Assembly: GCF_001418655.1 (NCBI RefSeq)
Contig: NZ_LIQZ01000064.1
Span: 1-45,796, forward strand
Source of the DNA: Streptomyces phaeochromogenes
GTDB taxonomy: Bacteria > Actinomycetota > Actinomycetes > Streptomycetales > Streptomycetaceae
Length of the DNA: 45,796 bases
Direction: 5' to 3'
In this document: positions 1-7,986 of the stretch, in pieces
Position numbering within the stretch: the first letter of the stretch is position 1
How the letters are laid out: each line of letters opens with the position of its first letter
Notes under the pieces: generated by a model
The model's input: the letters and a program-made list of their open reading frames with translations, nothing else
Told to the model about the DNA's origin: nothing
Database searches by the model: none
Translations under genes and position numbers: made by a program

Positions 1-102
1 CTGGCGCCCGCCGAGGGCCTCGGCGTCCGCGACGAGGAGAAGCGCGCCCAACACGTCGACGCCATCAACCGCTTCCGCTTGAGCGGCAGGCCCACGGAGT
101 GA
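1..102 (+). CDS. C-terminal end of an unidentified protein (cut by window start)
   Basis: Frame 1 is open from the first base to a TGA at 100-102 and encodes 33 residues ending in GRPTE. Nearly every codon ends in G or C, which is the pattern of real coding sequence in this genome. The visible tail is charged (RDEEKR) with no motif I recognise, so no function is given. The next open stretch, an IS630 remnant, is in another frame and is a separate entity. Confidence 0.5.
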   Translation: MAPAEGLGVRDEEKRAQHVDAINRFRLSGRPTE

Positions 103-127
103 TCGTCGAGTCCGGCACGGATTTCTC

Positions 128-280
128 TGGAAAGACATCCGCCGGGCCATCAGCCGCGGCATGTTCGCAAGCGTGAACATCCTGGTCAAAGGGATTCGCG
201 ATCACATCAACTCCTGGAACGAGTACGCGAAAACATTCACCCGGACCGGTATTGCCGACGAGATCCCCACCAAGGCCTGA
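128..280 (+). pseudogene. IS630-family transposase remnant (C-terminal end only)
   Basis: About 50 codons read WKDIRRAISRGMF, then an INSWNEYAKTFTRTGIADEI-type end and a TGA at 278-280. The W-N-E...PF-T-W-T...ADEI ending is characteristic of the C-terminus of IS630-family DDE transposases. The frame is closed upstream (TGA near position 80 in the same frame), so no start, no catalytic D-D-E core and no left inverted repeat survive. Codon use is less G/C-ending than in the neighbours, consistent with a decayed mobile element. It shows that the left end of this window has been rearranged by transposition. Confidence 0.75.
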
Positions 281-295
281 GTGGTCCAGACCAGT
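280..295. promoter_or_regulatory. DasR-type (dre) operator candidate
   Basis: The 16-mer AGTGGTCCAGACCAGT is almost fully palindromic. Read on the minus strand it is ACTGGTCTGGACCACT, which differs at one position from the published DasR consensus ACTGGTCTAGACCACT. DasR is the Streptomyces GntR-family repressor of N-acetylglucosamine and chitin genes. The site overlaps the stop codon of the IS630 remnant, and no gene starts close by: the next plus-strand gene starts about 410 bases downstream. It is either a distant control site or a leftover from a gene lost by rearrangement. Confidence 0.5.
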
Positions 296-707
296 GTGAA
301 GAAAATCGTCGATAACAACTCGAAGCAACGTAATCAGGATCGCGAGACACCGGCGTATCTCCGTCCCGATCTATACCGGATACGCCCGCTTCGCTCGGTC
401 GTGACTGGCTGGAATGCGCTGGCGTGATCGTGACCTGTTTTGCCTTGAGGTCGGCCTGTCTCCAGTGAGGTGTCCCACGCCTCCTTGACGGGCGAAGCAT
501 GGTGATCATCTAATCGTTCCTAGAGAAGGTCATGGGCATGTCTTTACCTACGGGGTTGTTCCGGTTGCTTGTTTTGGGACAAATGGTGTGACGCTTGATG
601 CGGAGCATCCGTTAGTTCCTTTCGTGGGCTATCCACTTGAGTTGTGGAGTGGCAATTCCGGGATTGCAGGTCCAGGGCATCGGTCATCTCACCTAAGCGG
701 GGGCTGG
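281..707. other. Intergenic region without a credible gene
   Basis: Apart from the dre-like operator at its left edge, nothing gene-like is visible. The short open frames on either strand lack ribosome sites and the G/C third-position bias. Bases 588-707 are open in frame with the downstream regulator, but use many A/T-ending codons, including a TTA, so I treat them as 5' leader rather than protein. Confidence 0.6.
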
Positions 708-2657
708 ATGGGAGCGGAGAATTCACACGGCACGGCGGTAGCGCTTCGCTTTCTGGAACTCCTCAGTGCGGGCGCTCCGGCCTGGCGGTTCGAGGAGTTC
801 GTACTGGAAGCACGTGCCAAGGGTGCCGACAGAGAGACCGTCGAATACCTGGGACGCGCCAAACGCCTCGCGCTTGAGGTCGGGGACCGTGTCAGCCGTG
901 GCCGGCAGAGGGAAGCGGAACTCACCGGACTGGTCGATGTCGTCCGGGAGCTCAGCCGCTCACCACATCCGGGCGCCTCGCTGGACCAGATCGTCCGGCG
1001 GGCCAGGCTGTTGATGAATTCCGACGTGGTCTATGTCGCTCTGCTGGACGAGTCGGGTGAACAAGCCGTGATCAGTGCTGTCGACGGCGCCGTCACACCA
1101 GAACTCATCGGTCTCGAAGTGCCGCTCGGGAAAAGGCCCGGAGGAAGCGTCGCCAAGCATCAGGGGCCCTTTTCGGCGGCCGACTACCTCACCGAGTACG
1201 ACCTCGACCATGACCCGGTCGTCTATGCCGCGGCGCGGGCCGAGGGAGTGCACGCCATTCTGTCGGTGCCGGTGTGGGCCGAGAACGAGCAACTGGGCGT
1301 GCTCGGTGTGGGCCACCGCCGCGTGCACGAGTTCCTGCCGGACGAGGTCACCCTGCTGCGGTCCCTCGCCGACATCGCCGCTGTCGCGGTCAAGTCGGGC
1401 AGGCTGCTCGCGAAGATGAGGGCAGGGGAGCCCCGGGGGGACCAGCGGCCGCCAGGGAGGTTTGTCGGGTCCGCCGAACCCCGTGCGGCCCGGATCCAGC
1501 GGCGCCTGCTGCAACTGGCCCTGGACGGTGCCGAGATGAACGATCTGCTGGACCACTGCGCACGTGAGCTGGGAGGCCCGCTGGCGGTGTACGACCGGTC
1601 CGGAGAGGTCGTCGCCTCGTCCGGGCCCGGGCAGCCGTCACACCCCGGAGACCTGGAGCGGTCCGTTGCGAACGGCAACGCCGGCGGACGGCCTGTCGCG
1701 TTGGCCGACGGCACATGGCTGATGACGCTGACGGCCCGCTCCGATCCGGGATGGCTGCTGCACCGCCCGGACGAGCCGATGAACCCCGGGCAGCTGGAAC
1801 TGCTCCCTACGGTGGCCAACGTTGTCAGCATGCTCTTGGCGCTCTGGCAGGACGATTCCGCCGGTCAGCCGTGGCGGGACGACCTGTTGGAGGACCTGAT
1901 AGGCATCGATGACCCGGCGGAAGCGGCGGTGGCCCGCGCCCGCAGGCTCAGCGTGCGGCTGGATCGGACCCACGTCGTGGTCGTGGCCCGACCGGACGGC
2001 CCGGTCGACGAGAAGGCCAAGGCATGGGCCGCTTCCTGGGTACAGCGTCACCAGGGACTGAAGATGGCACGTGACAACTGTCTCGTGCTGCTCCTGCCCG
2101 GAGACGATCCGGCGGCCATGGCGGACGAGGTGTCGGCCGGACTCAGTGCCGTGCTGGAGAAGACCGTGACGGTGGGTGCCGCGGGTCCCACGGAGGGGCC
2201 CGAGAGCGTTCAGCGCTTCCATCAGGAGGCGATGCGGTGCGTGGAGGCCCTCATCGCCATGGGAGGTGTCGGCCGGACGGCGTGCGCGCGGGACCTCGGC
2301 TTCCTCGGCCTGCTGTTCGCCGAGGACTACGACGTCACCGAATTCGTCAACAAAATCATCGGACCGGTGATCGAGTACGACACCCAGCGGTTCACCGTGC
2401 TCGTCGAGACGCTCGAGGCGTACTTCCAGGCGGCGTGCAGCCAGACCCGCGCGGCCGAGCTGCTGTACGTCCACCCGAACACCGTCTCGCGCCGCCTGGA
2501 ACGCATCACTCAACTGCTGGGCCGCGACTGGCAGGAGCCCGACCACGCCCTGGAACTACAGCTTGCGCTGCGTTTGCACCGGACGCGATACGCCTCACAG
2601 ACCCAAGCCCAAGAACAGGCCCCGGACGTCGGCCACCTCCCGTCCCGGGGCCGGTGA
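708..2657 (+). CDS. GAF-domain PucR/CdaR-type transcriptional regulator
   Basis: A 649-residue cytoplasmic regulator. After a short helical N-terminus, residues about 75-215 form a GAF-like sensory domain (VVYVALLDESG and ILSVPVWAENEQLGVL strands). The C-terminus (about 545-610) holds the PucR-family helix-turn-helix with the typical AAELLYVHPNTVSRRLERI segment. Such proteins usually bind a small ligand through GAF and switch nearby catabolic or secondary-metabolism genes. I chose ATG 708 over GTG 588 because the extra 40 codons have non-coding-like base composition; the purine-rich stretch before 708 is only a modest ribosome site. The gene is monocistronic and ends 4 bases from the convergent transposase-family gene. 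The ligand and targets cannot be read from sequence. Confidence 0.85.
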   Translation: MGAENSHGTAVALRFLELLSAGAPAWRFEEFVLEARAKGADRETVEYLGRAKRLALEVGDRVSRGRQREAELTGLVDVVRELSRSPHPGASLDQIVRRARLLMNSDVVYVALLDESGEQAVISAVDGAVTPELIGLEVPLGKRPGGSVAKHQGPFSAADYLTEYDLDHDPVVYAAARAEGVHAILSVPVWAENEQLGVLGVGHRRVHEFLPDEVTLLRSLADIAAVAVKSGRLLAKMRAGEPRGDQRPPGRFVGSAEPRAARIQRRLLQLALDGAEMNDLLDHCARELGGPLAVYDRSGEVVASSGPGQPSHPGDLERSVANGNAGGRPVALADGTWLMTLTARSDPGWLLHRPDEPMNPGQLELLPTVANVVSMLLALWQDDSAGQPWRDDLLEDLIGIDDPAEAAVARARRLSVRLDRTHVVVVARPDGPVDEKAKAWAASWVQRHQGLKMARDNCLVLLLPGDDPAAMADEVSAGLSAVLEKTVTVGAAGPTEGPESVQRFHQEAMRCVEALIAMGGVGRTACARDLGFLGLLFAEDYDVTEFVNKIIGPVIEYDTQRFTVLVETLEAYFQAACSQTRAAELLYVHPNTVSRRLERITQLLGRDWQEPDHALELQLALRLHRTRYASQTQAQEQAPDVGHLPSRGR

Positions 2658-2661
2658 TCCG

Positions 2662-3906
2662 TCATCCGGACTGCTCGGCCTCACCACGGTCCTGGCTCTC
2701 ACGCCTCAGCACCCGCACGGCGTGCGCCAGGGACACCATCGTCATGTGCCGCTGCCAGCCCTCGTAGGACCTGCCCTCGAAGTCCTGGGCTCCGACGTCG
2801 AGACAGATACGCGCGAAGTCGGTGTCGGCCCGGCGGGTCAGCTTGCTCAGACGCAGAAGGGTGCCGCGGCTCGCCCGGGTCATGTTGGTGACCCACAGTT
2901 CCGCCACCCGGCGCCTGTTCGGCTGCCACTCGCCCATCAGCAGCAGGTCCGCTCCGCCGGACCGCATCGACTCGACCGGTGACACCCTGTCCGGGCGAGG
3001 CCGCCGCGGAACGCTGATCCCGGGCCACAGCACGGGCAGCAGCGCGACCATACCGGTGCGCAGGACCCGGGGCACGGCCGGATCGACCCATTCGACGGGC
3101 CGCTGCTGGGACCTGGCGAGCATGGTGAGGTGCTCCGCGGACGCTGACAGTACGCGGCGCTGTCCACCGGACAACTCCGGGGCCAGCAGGGGTGTGTGGC
3201 TGCCGACGCGCAGCAGGAACGGCAGATCGGCGGCGGTGAACGCCTCGATGAGAGGCGCCGGCGGCAGGTCGCGCGCGTCGATCACCACCGGCCGTGGCGC
3301 GAGCCCCCAGGAGGCGGCCTGCAGGACCACGGAGATCGCCGTGTCGTCGTACGTCCGGCTGCCGCTCGACACCTCGGGCACCGCGCCGCGCGCGCCGGGC
3401 GCCATGCCACTCGGCCTGTCCTCGTCCACGGAGAGCTGCCAGTTGACGGGAGCCGCGGAGTTCTGCCCCGCGAGCCACAGTCCGTGGCTGTGCTGACTGG
3501 TGACGGCCTGGCCCAGGTGGCGTATGAAACGCCGCTGGACCCCCACCGAATGGACACCCGTCTTCGGGGTCACCATGGGCTGCACCACCCAGGCATGCGG
3601 TGTCATGACTCGCTCCATCTGGCGGGCGAGCGAGGTGCGCACCTGGGACCAGTCCCAGGTGGAGACGCTGATGAAGTGATGGAGACTCTGCGCGGCGGCG
3701 GGCTCCTGCGTGCTGGTGGCGAGGTTCCGCATGGTCTTGCGGCCCTGTGCGGTCAGCAGGCCGTGCACGTACAGCCGTCCCTTGTGCCGCTGGTCGCGGC
3801 GGCGCAGTGAAGCCAGTACCGAGGCGCACACCTCCTGGGCGATGTGCCATTCCGCGGAGTTGGCCGGTTCGTGGTGCGTCTTCGGGGCAGTGGTCAGCGT
3901 CCCCAT
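2662..3906 (-). CDS. IS701-like transposase-family protein (possibly domesticated)
   Basis: A 414-residue protein of the DDE/IS701-like group often found in Streptomyces biosynthetic clusters. The N-terminal helical part (LYVHGLLTAQGRKTMRNLA) and the middle region (PHAWVVQPMVTPKTGVHSVG) match the family. The usual first catalytic block, D-D/E-T-G-F-x-K-K-G, is replaced by SVDEDRPSGM. An aspartate persists in the PVVIDARDLPP strand, but I could not place the third acidic residue. The start at 3906 is fixed by a GAGGAG ribosome site 5 bases upstream; a longer in-frame extension is possible but lacks such a site. I see no terminal inverted repeats or target duplication at the gene edges. It may be an immobile, repurposed homologue beside the sugar cluster, or a decayed insertion sequence. 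Confidence 0.75.
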   Translation of the reverse strand: MGTLTTAPKTHHEPANSAEWHIAQEVCASVLASLRRRDQRHKGRLYVHGLLTAQGRKTMRNLATSTQEPAAAQSLHHFISVSTWDWSQVRTSLARQMERVMTPHAWVVQPMVTPKTGVHSVGVQRRFIRHLGQAVTSQHSHGLWLAGQNSAAPVNWQLSVDEDRPSGMAPGARGAVPEVSSGSRTYDDTAISVVLQAASWGLAPRPVVIDARDLPPAPLIEAFTAADLPFLLRVGSHTPLLAPELSGGQRRVLSASAEHLTMLARSQQRPVEWVDPAVPRVLRTGMVALLPVLWPGISVPRRPRPDRVSPVESMRSGGADLLLMGEWQPNRRRVAELWVTNMTRASRGTLLRLSKLTRRADTDFARICLDVGAQDFEGRSYEGWQRHMTMVSLAHAVRVLRRESQDRGEAEQSG

Positions 3907-4316
3907 GCAGCTCCTCAGAGTTGGGTTCCCGCAGCGCTCGACGGCCGGGCTCGTCGTGCTCTCAGCCTCGTCGGCCACGTCCTCGCTCCCCAGGTCCGCA
4001 GGGGACCCACTTCGCGGAGGACTGCGGTGACGGGTTCACAACGGTGGGGCGAAGCGCCCCCATACAGGTACCGAGGTGGTTGCCCGGTCACCATCTCCGC
4101 CTCCACTCGTGCCTTTTGACACGGTGCGAGTGGTGGTTCCGGCACACCTGGGTCGTGGTAGGCGATGCGTTCGGGCCTCTCGCGAGCCTCGGCGAACGCG
4201 AGGGGGGCGACCTGACACACCTTCGTCAATTCGCCCTCGCAGAGCATGAATTGGCAGGTCAAACCTCGTGCGGGCGATCACCCCTCTGGTAGGTTCGGCG
4301 TACGAGGGATGGGCGA
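3907..4316. other. Divergent intergenic region between transposase-family gene and sugar genes
   Basis: About 410 bases with no credible open frame. It must hold the promoter of the 4-ketoreductase gene and that of the minus-strand gene. A TTGACA at 4116-4121 has no acceptable -10 hexamer at normal spacing. No insertion-sequence ends were recognised. Confidence 0.5.
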
Positions 4317-5330
4317 ATGAGGAGGCATGTGAAGCTCGCTGCCGAGTTGCTCAACCAGTCGAAGGACACACGAAGGCCGCTGATCGTGGTGCTCGGTGCG
4401 TCCGGGTTCATGGGGTCCGCCGTCGTCGACCGACTCGCCGGCCTGCCGGTGACGGTGCGTGCGGTGGCGCGAGGCCTCAGCCCGGTACCGGCGGAGGCGG
4501 TGGCCGATGTCGAGACGCATCAGGTGGACCTCGCCCGGCCCGGCGCGCTCGCCGACGCGGTCGAGGGAGCCGACGCCGTCGTCCACCTCGTCGCTCAGGT
4601 GGGCGGCGACCGGTCCTGGCGCGCGGCCGACGAACGGACCGAGCGGGTGAACGTCGGCGTGATGCGCGACCTGGTCACGGCGTTCGAGGGCCGGGACGCC
4701 CCCGCGCCGGCCGTCGTCTTCGCCAGCACCGCACAGGCCGGGACGTCCGGAGAGCACCCCAGGGCCGCGTACGCCCAGCAGAAGATCGCCGCCGAGGAGG
4801 TGCTGCGCGAGGGCACCTCACGGGGTACGGTCCGAGGCGTCGTGCTGCGGCTGTCGACCGTGTACGGCCGTTCCCCGCTGTCCGGTTCGGCGGGACGCGG
4901 AGTACTCGCGGCCATGACCCGCCGAGCCCTCGACGGTGACCCGCTCACCATGTGGCACGACGGATCCGTCGAACGTGACTTCCTCCATGTGCGCGACGCG
5001 GCACACGCCTTCGTCACGGCGCTGGACCACGTACCGCGACTGGAGGGCGGCAACTGGGCCGTGGGCAGCGGCAGTCGGGTCCGCCTGGGCGAGGTGTTCA
5101 CCTTCCTCGCGGACGCCGTCGCCGAGCAGACAGGGCGTCCACCCGTCCCGGTCCAGTCCGTGCAGCCGCCCGACTTCGCCGAAGCGGGCGATTTCCACAC
5201 TCCGGAATCCGACCCCGCCGCCTTCAGCGCGGTGACGGGCTGGTCTCCCGCCCTGCCACTGCGCGAGGGACTGAAAGACCTGGTGGCCGCACTGACGGTC
5301 GCGGCAGCGAGCACGTCGCGCGAGCGGTGA
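4317..5330 (+). CDS. NDP-sugar 4-ketoreductase / NAD-dependent epimerase-dehydratase family
   Basis: A 337-residue extended short-chain dehydrogenase. Near residues 20-32 is the Rossmann motif GASGFMG. An FASTAQ segment is followed by YAQQK (the Y-x-x-x-K catalytic pair), then VLRLSTVYG and the WHDGSVERDFLHVRDAA segment typical of nucleotide-sugar reductases. Related proteins reduce the 4-keto group of dTDP-4-keto-6-deoxyhexoses as the last step before glycosyl transfer. It is the first gene of the sugar block, followed after about 40 bases by an aldo-keto reductase on the same strand. ATG 4317 has a GAGGGA ribosome site upstream. Substrate and stereochemistry are inferred from context only; an epimerase role is not excluded. 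Confidence 0.8.
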   Translation: MRRHVKLAAELLNQSKDTRRPLIVVLGASGFMGSAVVDRLAGLPVTVRAVARGLSPVPAEAVADVETHQVDLARPGALADAVEGADAVVHLVAQVGGDRSWRAADERTERVNVGVMRDLVTAFEGRDAPAPAVVFASTAQAGTSGEHPRAAYAQQKIAAEEVLREGTSRGTVRGVVLRLSTVYGRSPLSGSAGRGVLAAMTRRALDGDPLTMWHDGSVERDFLHVRDAAHAFVTALDHVPRLEGGNWAVGSGSRVRLGEVFTFLADAVAEQTGRPPVPVQSVQPPDFAEAGDFHTPESDPAAFSAVTGWSPALPLREGLKDLVAALTVAAASTSRER

Positions 5331-5372
5331 CCGGACACCGGCTCTGCGAGCCTTGATGGTCGAGTTGAAGGG

Positions 5373-6383
5373 ATGAATCCGAGCGTGAGCGAGGATCGGA
5401 AGCGGACACCGTACACACGGCTCGGACGCAGCGCGACTCTGGTGAGCCGGCTCTGGCTGGGAACGGTGAACTTCAGCGGACGGGTCGAGGACGCCGACGC
5501 GTCGAGACTGATGAGCGAAGCGCTCGACCGCGGCATCAACTGCGTCGACATGGCGAACATCTATGGCTGGCGCGTCCACAAGGGACACACCGAGGAACTC
5601 GTCGGCCGCTGGCTGTCCAAGAGCGGTGTCCGCCGGGAGGACGTCATCCTCGCCACCAAGGTCGGCGAGGGCATGAGCGACCGCGTCAACGACGGAGGCC
5701 TGTCCGCCCGGCACATCGTCGCGGCCTGCGAGCAGTCGCTGCGGCGCCTCGACGTGGACCACATCGACCTCTACCAGATGCACCGGCTGGACCGCGCCGC
5801 GCCCTGGGACGAGATCTGGCAGGCCATGGACCGCCTCGTCACCAGCGGAAAGGTCTGTTACATCGGATCGTCCAACTTCGCGGGCTGGAACATCGCCGCC
5901 GCCCAGGAGACCGCCATGCGGCGGAACTCCATGGGGCTGGTGTCCGAGCAGAGCATCTACAACCTGGCCGTTCGCACGGCCGACGCGGAACTGATCCCCG
6001 CCGCCCAGGCCTACGGAGTCGGTGTGTTCGCCTGGTCGCCGCTGCACGGCGGACTGCTGAGCGGAGCCCTGCGCAAGCTGGCGCAGGGCACGGCCGTCAA
6101 GTCGGCCCAGGGCAGGGCACAGGAGCTGCTGCCCGAACTGCGCTCCAACATCGAGGCGTACGAGCGGTTCTGCGATCGCATCGGTGAGAACCCCGCGGAG
6201 GTCGGCCTGTCCTGGGTGCTGTCCCGGCCCGGGATCAGCGGCGCTGTGATCGGGCCGCGGACCATCGAGCAACTGGACTCCGCGCTACGCGCCCTCGACC
6301 TGGACCTCGGTGAGGCCGAACTGACCGAGCTGGACGCCCTCTTCCCCCTGCCCCGTCCCGGCCACGCCGCGCCGCCCCAGTGA
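5373..6383 (+). CDS. Aldo-keto reductase of deoxysugar type (NDP-hexose 2,3-reductase / 3-ketoreductase)
   Basis: A 336-residue aldo-keto reductase of the EryBII/TylC1 group. The tetrad is visible: D and Y in VDMANIYG, K in LATKVG and H in YQMHRLD. It also has GSSNFAGW and the C-terminal cofactor-binding VIGPRT segment. In mycarose-type pathways this enzyme acts after the 2,3-dehydratase to give a 2-deoxy-3-hydroxy or reduced intermediate. It probably forms a transcription unit with the preceding 4-ketoreductase. The start is uncertain: ATG 5373 has AAGGG directly against it, whereas GTG 5385 has better spacing. No 2,3-dehydratase gene is present here, so its substrate must be made elsewhere. 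Confidence 0.8.
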   Translation: MNPSVSEDRKRTPYTRLGRSATLVSRLWLGTVNFSGRVEDADASRLMSEALDRGINCVDMANIYGWRVHKGHTEELVGRWLSKSGVRREDVILATKVGEGMSDRVNDGGLSARHIVAACEQSLRRLDVDHIDLYQMHRLDRAAPWDEIWQAMDRLVTSGKVCYIGSSNFAGWNIAAAQETAMRRNSMGLVSEQSIYNLAVRTADAELIPAAQAYGVGVFAWSPLHGGLLSGALRKLAQGTAVKSAQGRAQELLPELRSNIEAYERFCDRIGENPAEVGLSWVLSRPGISGAVIGPRTIEQLDSALRALDLDLGEAELTELDALFPLPRPGHAAPPQ

Positions 6384-6430
6384 CCGGGGTCGAGGCCGGG
6401 GCCGAAGCCGGGTGACACGGCCGGGGCGGT

Positions 6431-6458
6431 GCATCGGCCGGCTCGCGCCGACCGATGC
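6431..6458. terminator. Stem-loop between convergent genes
   Basis: GCATCGGCCGG and CCGACCGATGC form an 11-base stem with one mismatch and a six-base loop. The stem lies between the stops of the aldo-keto reductase and the opposing methyltransferase. There is no T-run, as is common for Streptomyces terminators. It could serve both genes. Confidence 0.5.
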
Positions 6459-6463
6459 CGCCG

Positions 6464-7696
6464 TCATACGACGCTGAGTGCCGGCAGCGGAAAGACCAAC
6501 TTGCCGCCGTCGGCCAGGAACCGCTGCTCCCTCTCGACGAAGCCCTCCCGGTAGATCCACGGCAGAACCAGCAGCTGGTCCGGCTTCCACGCCTTGGCGT
6601 CCTCCTCGGACACGATCGGGATGTTCGTCCCGGGCGTGAAACGACCGGCCTTCTCCGAGCTCACCTCACCGATGCACGACAGGTCCGACTCGGTCAGTCC
6701 GCAGTACTGCAGGATCACGTTCCCCTTGGTGGAGGCGCCGTACCCGACGGTCACCCTGCCGGATTCGCGGGACCGGGCGAGGAATTCGAGCAGGATCTGC
6801 CGCTGCCTCTCGACCCGTCGTGCGAACGCCTCGAACGGAGCGGTCGTGTCGAGCCCTGCCTCCGCCTCCCGCGCACGGATCCGCGCCAGACCGGCTTCGT
6901 CCCGGGGATACCGGTCGGGGCTCCTGGCCAGGGTGACGCACAGGCTGCCGCCGTAGACATCGGTCAACTCGGCCTTGATCACGGTCAGTCCGACCCGCTC
7001 CGCCATCCACTCGATCTGCCGCAGGGCGTAGTACTCCAGATGCTCGTGGCACACGACGTCGTACGCGTCGGCGTGCAGCATCGAGGGCATGTAGCTCTGT
7101 TCCATGACCCAGATGCCGTCGTCCGCGAGGACGTCGTGGACGTCTTGCATGAAGCGCATCGGATCCGGCAGGTCGTAGAACATGGCGATGGAGGTGACGA
7201 CTTTCGCGCGCTCGGAGCCGAAGTGGCTCTCGTACGTCTCACGGGAGAAGTAGTCGACGACGAGTTCGGCGTTCGGCGGGTACTTGTCGCGGAACTTCCC
7301 GCCGGTCGGGTCGATGCCGACCAGCCGGGGGCCGTCCTCGGGATAGGCGCTCAGCAGGGTGGCGTCGTTGCTGCCGATGTCCACGACCAGGTCCTTCGGG
7401 CCCAGTTCGACCAGGTCCCGGATGGCCGCCACTTTGCCGTGGAGATGATTGACCATGAAGGGCCGGATGCCCGAGCGGTAGCCGTAGTCGTCGCCGTACA
7501 TGAGGTCGGCGTCCGGGGTGTGGCGCAGCTGCACCAGCCCGCACCCCGCGGGGGAACAGACGAGCAGTTCCAGCGGGACCGAGGGGACTACCTGGTCACG
7601 GCTCGTCGGGAACACACCGGTCAGCGCCTGCTCCCCGAGGTCCAGCACCGGGAGCAGTTCGCGGTTTCCGCAAATGCGGCACGCAGTGATGATCAT
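6464..7696 (-). CDS. NDP-4-keto-2,6-dideoxyhexose 3-C-methyltransferase
   Basis: A 410-residue S-adenosylmethionine methyltransferase of the EryBIII/TylC3/TcaB9 type, at normal family length. The N-terminus has the four-cysteine zinc-binding region (CRICGNRELLPVLDLG, then CSPAGCGLVQL). The middle has the SAM motif VVDIGSNDATLL and the PDPMRFMQDVHDVL region. The C-terminal domain starts at GYGASTKGNVILQ. Family members add a methyl to C-3 of dTDP-4-keto-2,6-dideoxyglucose to give mycarose-like branched sugars. The start at 7696 follows a weak GAGAAG site; the extra in-frame codons upstream have no ribosome site. It is transcribed away from the glycosyltransferase across a 290-base promoter region, so both may be co-controlled. 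Confidence 0.88.
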   Translation of the reverse strand: MIITACRICGNRELLPVLDLGEQALTGVFPTSRDQVVPSVPLELLVCSPAGCGLVQLRHTPDADLMYGDDYGYRSGIRPFMVNHLHGKVAAIRDLVELGPKDLVVDIGSNDATLLSAYPEDGPRLVGIDPTGGKFRDKYPPNAELVVDYFSRETYESHFGSERAKVVTSIAMFYDLPDPMRFMQDVHDVLADDGIWVMEQSYMPSMLHADAYDVVCHEHLEYYALRQIEWMAERVGLTVIKAELTDVYGGSLCVTLARSPDRYPRDEAGLARIRAREAEAGLDTTAPFEAFARRVERQRQILLEFLARSRESGRVTVGYGASTKGNVILQYCGLTESDLSCIGEVSSEKAGRFTPGTNIPIVSEEDAKAWKPDQLLVLPWIYREGFVEREQRFLADGGKLVFPLPALSVV

Positions 7697-7986
7697 TACC
7701 GGATCTTCTCGTCGTCGCGGTCGAGCGATCGACGAATCGGTCGGCACTTTGTCACCTGGCACGGGCCGGGCGGATACCTTCGAGCCCGGCATGGCCGGAA
7801 TGATTCCCCGGTGGCCGCAGGCCGGTCTTCTTCCCGGCAGAAAACGCGAACACCACTATGTCAGCTCGGTGTTGCCTCGGCCGGACCGCTCTCTTACCGT
7901 GTGGTGCCGTACTCCCGGAGATGCCTCTCTGCCGCTGATCCACGGTCAGGATTGCGTAACCAAAGACACCTAGTGAAGGGTTCCGC
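7697..7986. promoter_or_regulatory. Divergent promoter region, methyltransferase / glycosyltransferase
   Basis: A 290-base gap between two divergently transcribed sugar genes, with no credible open frame. It has to carry both promoters. I found no clear -35/-10 pair or strong palindrome. Confidence 0.4.

Noticed and set aside
485..514. TTGACG with TCTAAT as a promoter of the PucR-type gene
   Set aside because: The -10 match is weak and the leader would be about 190 bases; not strong enough to annotate.
4116..4121. TTGACA as a promoter for the sugar genes
   Set aside because: No acceptable -10 hexamer 16-19 bases downstream.
4818..6272. 484-codon minus-strand open frame opposite the sugar reductases
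   Set aside because: Antisense to two clear enzyme genes and without family features.
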